This document shows, piece by piece, positions 63,500 to 64,000 of a stretch of DNA of 64,000 nt (the stretch's first letter is position 1; each line of letters opens with the position of its first letter). Made by a program: the position numbers and the translations under genes. The stretch spans positions 62,001 through 126,000 of the forward strand of contig JAXMAF010000015.1 in NCBI GenBank assembly GCA_046350555.1. The letters are read 5' to 3'. The DNA comes from JAXMAF01 sp046350555 (GTDB lineage: Bacteria; Planctomycetota; Phycisphaerae; Phycisphaerales; SM1A02). The notes below the pieces were generated by a model, which worked only from the letters and a program-made list of their open reading frames with translations, ran no database searches and had not been told where the DNA came from.

Positions 63500-64000
63500 A
63501 TGCGCTGTCTCTTCCATCATCCCGACACGAGCGACTCGTGCGGCCCGGCGGCCTCGGCGTCCGGTTGCGGCGCGACGCGACCGCGGCTCACGCTCCTGCT
63601 GTCGCATGCCGCCGTCGGCGGTGGCGACTGGCAACGGCAGCCCCTGACGGATCAGCTTCCCCGACTCCTGGAGCCGATGGGAATCCGCTGCGTGGCCGCC
63701 AGTTGTGGCGACGAGGCGCAGGAGATCATCAAGTCGGTCACGATCCACATCGCGGTGGTCGACCTGGCCATCCCGCTCCGCGCACCGCAACGAACACCCG
63801 CCGCGCCGCAGCCGCCGCTTGTCCAGGGTCGCGTGAGCACCGCGGGCCGAAGCGCCGACGGCACAGCGCCCGGCGTCGGGTCGCCTGCCGATCCGTCGCA
63901 TGACGATCGATCACCGGCCGTTCCATCGCGGACCGATCCATCTCAGGCCCATCCATCTCAGGCCCATCCATCTCAGGCCGATCCACCACCGGCGGATCCG
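63500..64000 (+). CDS. Receiver-like protein, 3' end outside window
   Basis: The frame from ATG 63500 is open to the window end. After a short Cys/Ser-rich lead it reads RLTLLLSHAAVGGGDWQRQP, LTDQLPRLLEPMGIRCVAAS, GDEAQEIIKSVTIHIAVVDL. The order strand-helix-strand-helix-strand with IHIAVVDLAIPL resembles a CheY-like receiver, with the phosphorylatable Asp in VVDLAIP. The acidic pair near strand 1 is missing, so it may be a pseudo-receiver. The last part is Pro/Ala/Ser-rich with PSQAH repeats. An in-frame GTG at 63443 would lengthen it by 19 residues. Confidence 0.6.
   Translation, partial: MRCLFHHPDTSDSCGPAASASGCGATRPRLTLLLSHAAVGGGDWQRQPLTDQLPRLLEPMGIRCVAASCGDEAQEIIKSVTIHIAVVDLAIPLRAPQRTPAAPQPPLVQGRVSTAGRSADGTAPGVGSPADPSHDDRSPAVPSRTDPSQAHPSQAHPSQADPPPADP

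Overview
The window is very GC-rich, densely coded bacterial DNA. It most likely comes from a planctomycete of the Phycisphaerae type. The clues are two secreted proteins ending in doubled dockerin-like DLNGDG..GADLG..LLGAW motifs, a Gly-rich secreted protein with CC..PGC.DP.C modules, a CxxCGFDLRG zinc-ribbon membrane protein, and an FtsK-type ATPase with WXG100-like genes. This assignment rests on protein style, because no rRNA gene is present.

Left part (1-25000). A coupled chemotaxis operon runs STAS protein (cut by the window edge), hybrid cheA, cheW, MCP, cheB, cheR. From about 5320 to 7200 the MCP tail, all of cheB and the start of cheR are shredded by single-base indels although conserved family motifs survive in alternating frames. 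Next come a Ski2-like helicase, a Gly/Cys-rich secreted protein, a membrane PPM phosphatase, a cold-shock gene with terminator, two FKBP isomerases (one fused to two PepSY-like domains), a divergent GT2/GT83 glycosyltransferase pair, and an RhlE-type RNA helicase preceded by three tandem hairpins.

Middle (25000-43500). An ABC ATPase lies before a giant ABC permease/M1 aminopeptidase fusion. It is followed by a repeat-built secreted protein, an F1 beta subunit gene standing alone, a small toxin-antitoxin pair, a YbaY-like lipoprotein, an iscS-iscU-iscA operon, and an ECF sigma/anti-sigma pair divergent from a Pro/Gly/Arg/Asp repeat protein. panC and an orphan DNA methyltransferase close this part.

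Right part (43500-64000). A 1451-residue FtsK/SpoIIIE (EssC/EccC-like) ATPase and, 8 kb further, a three-gene cluster headed by a WXG100-like protein suggest a type VII-like secretion system without the usual accessory genes. Between them are a lipoprotein, a secreted metzincin with PA14 and dockerin-like ends, an EF-hand protein, an indel-ridden SGNH hydrolase and glmS. After the cluster come ubiX, proS, a doubled SseB-like protein, a DUF2892 protein, asnS and a 3'-cut receiver-like gene.

The gaps carry at least seven clear copies (plus two doubtful ones) of a dispersed, roughly 105-bp element with inverted ends, and many short tandem repeats with 9-, 13-, 30- or 92-bp units.
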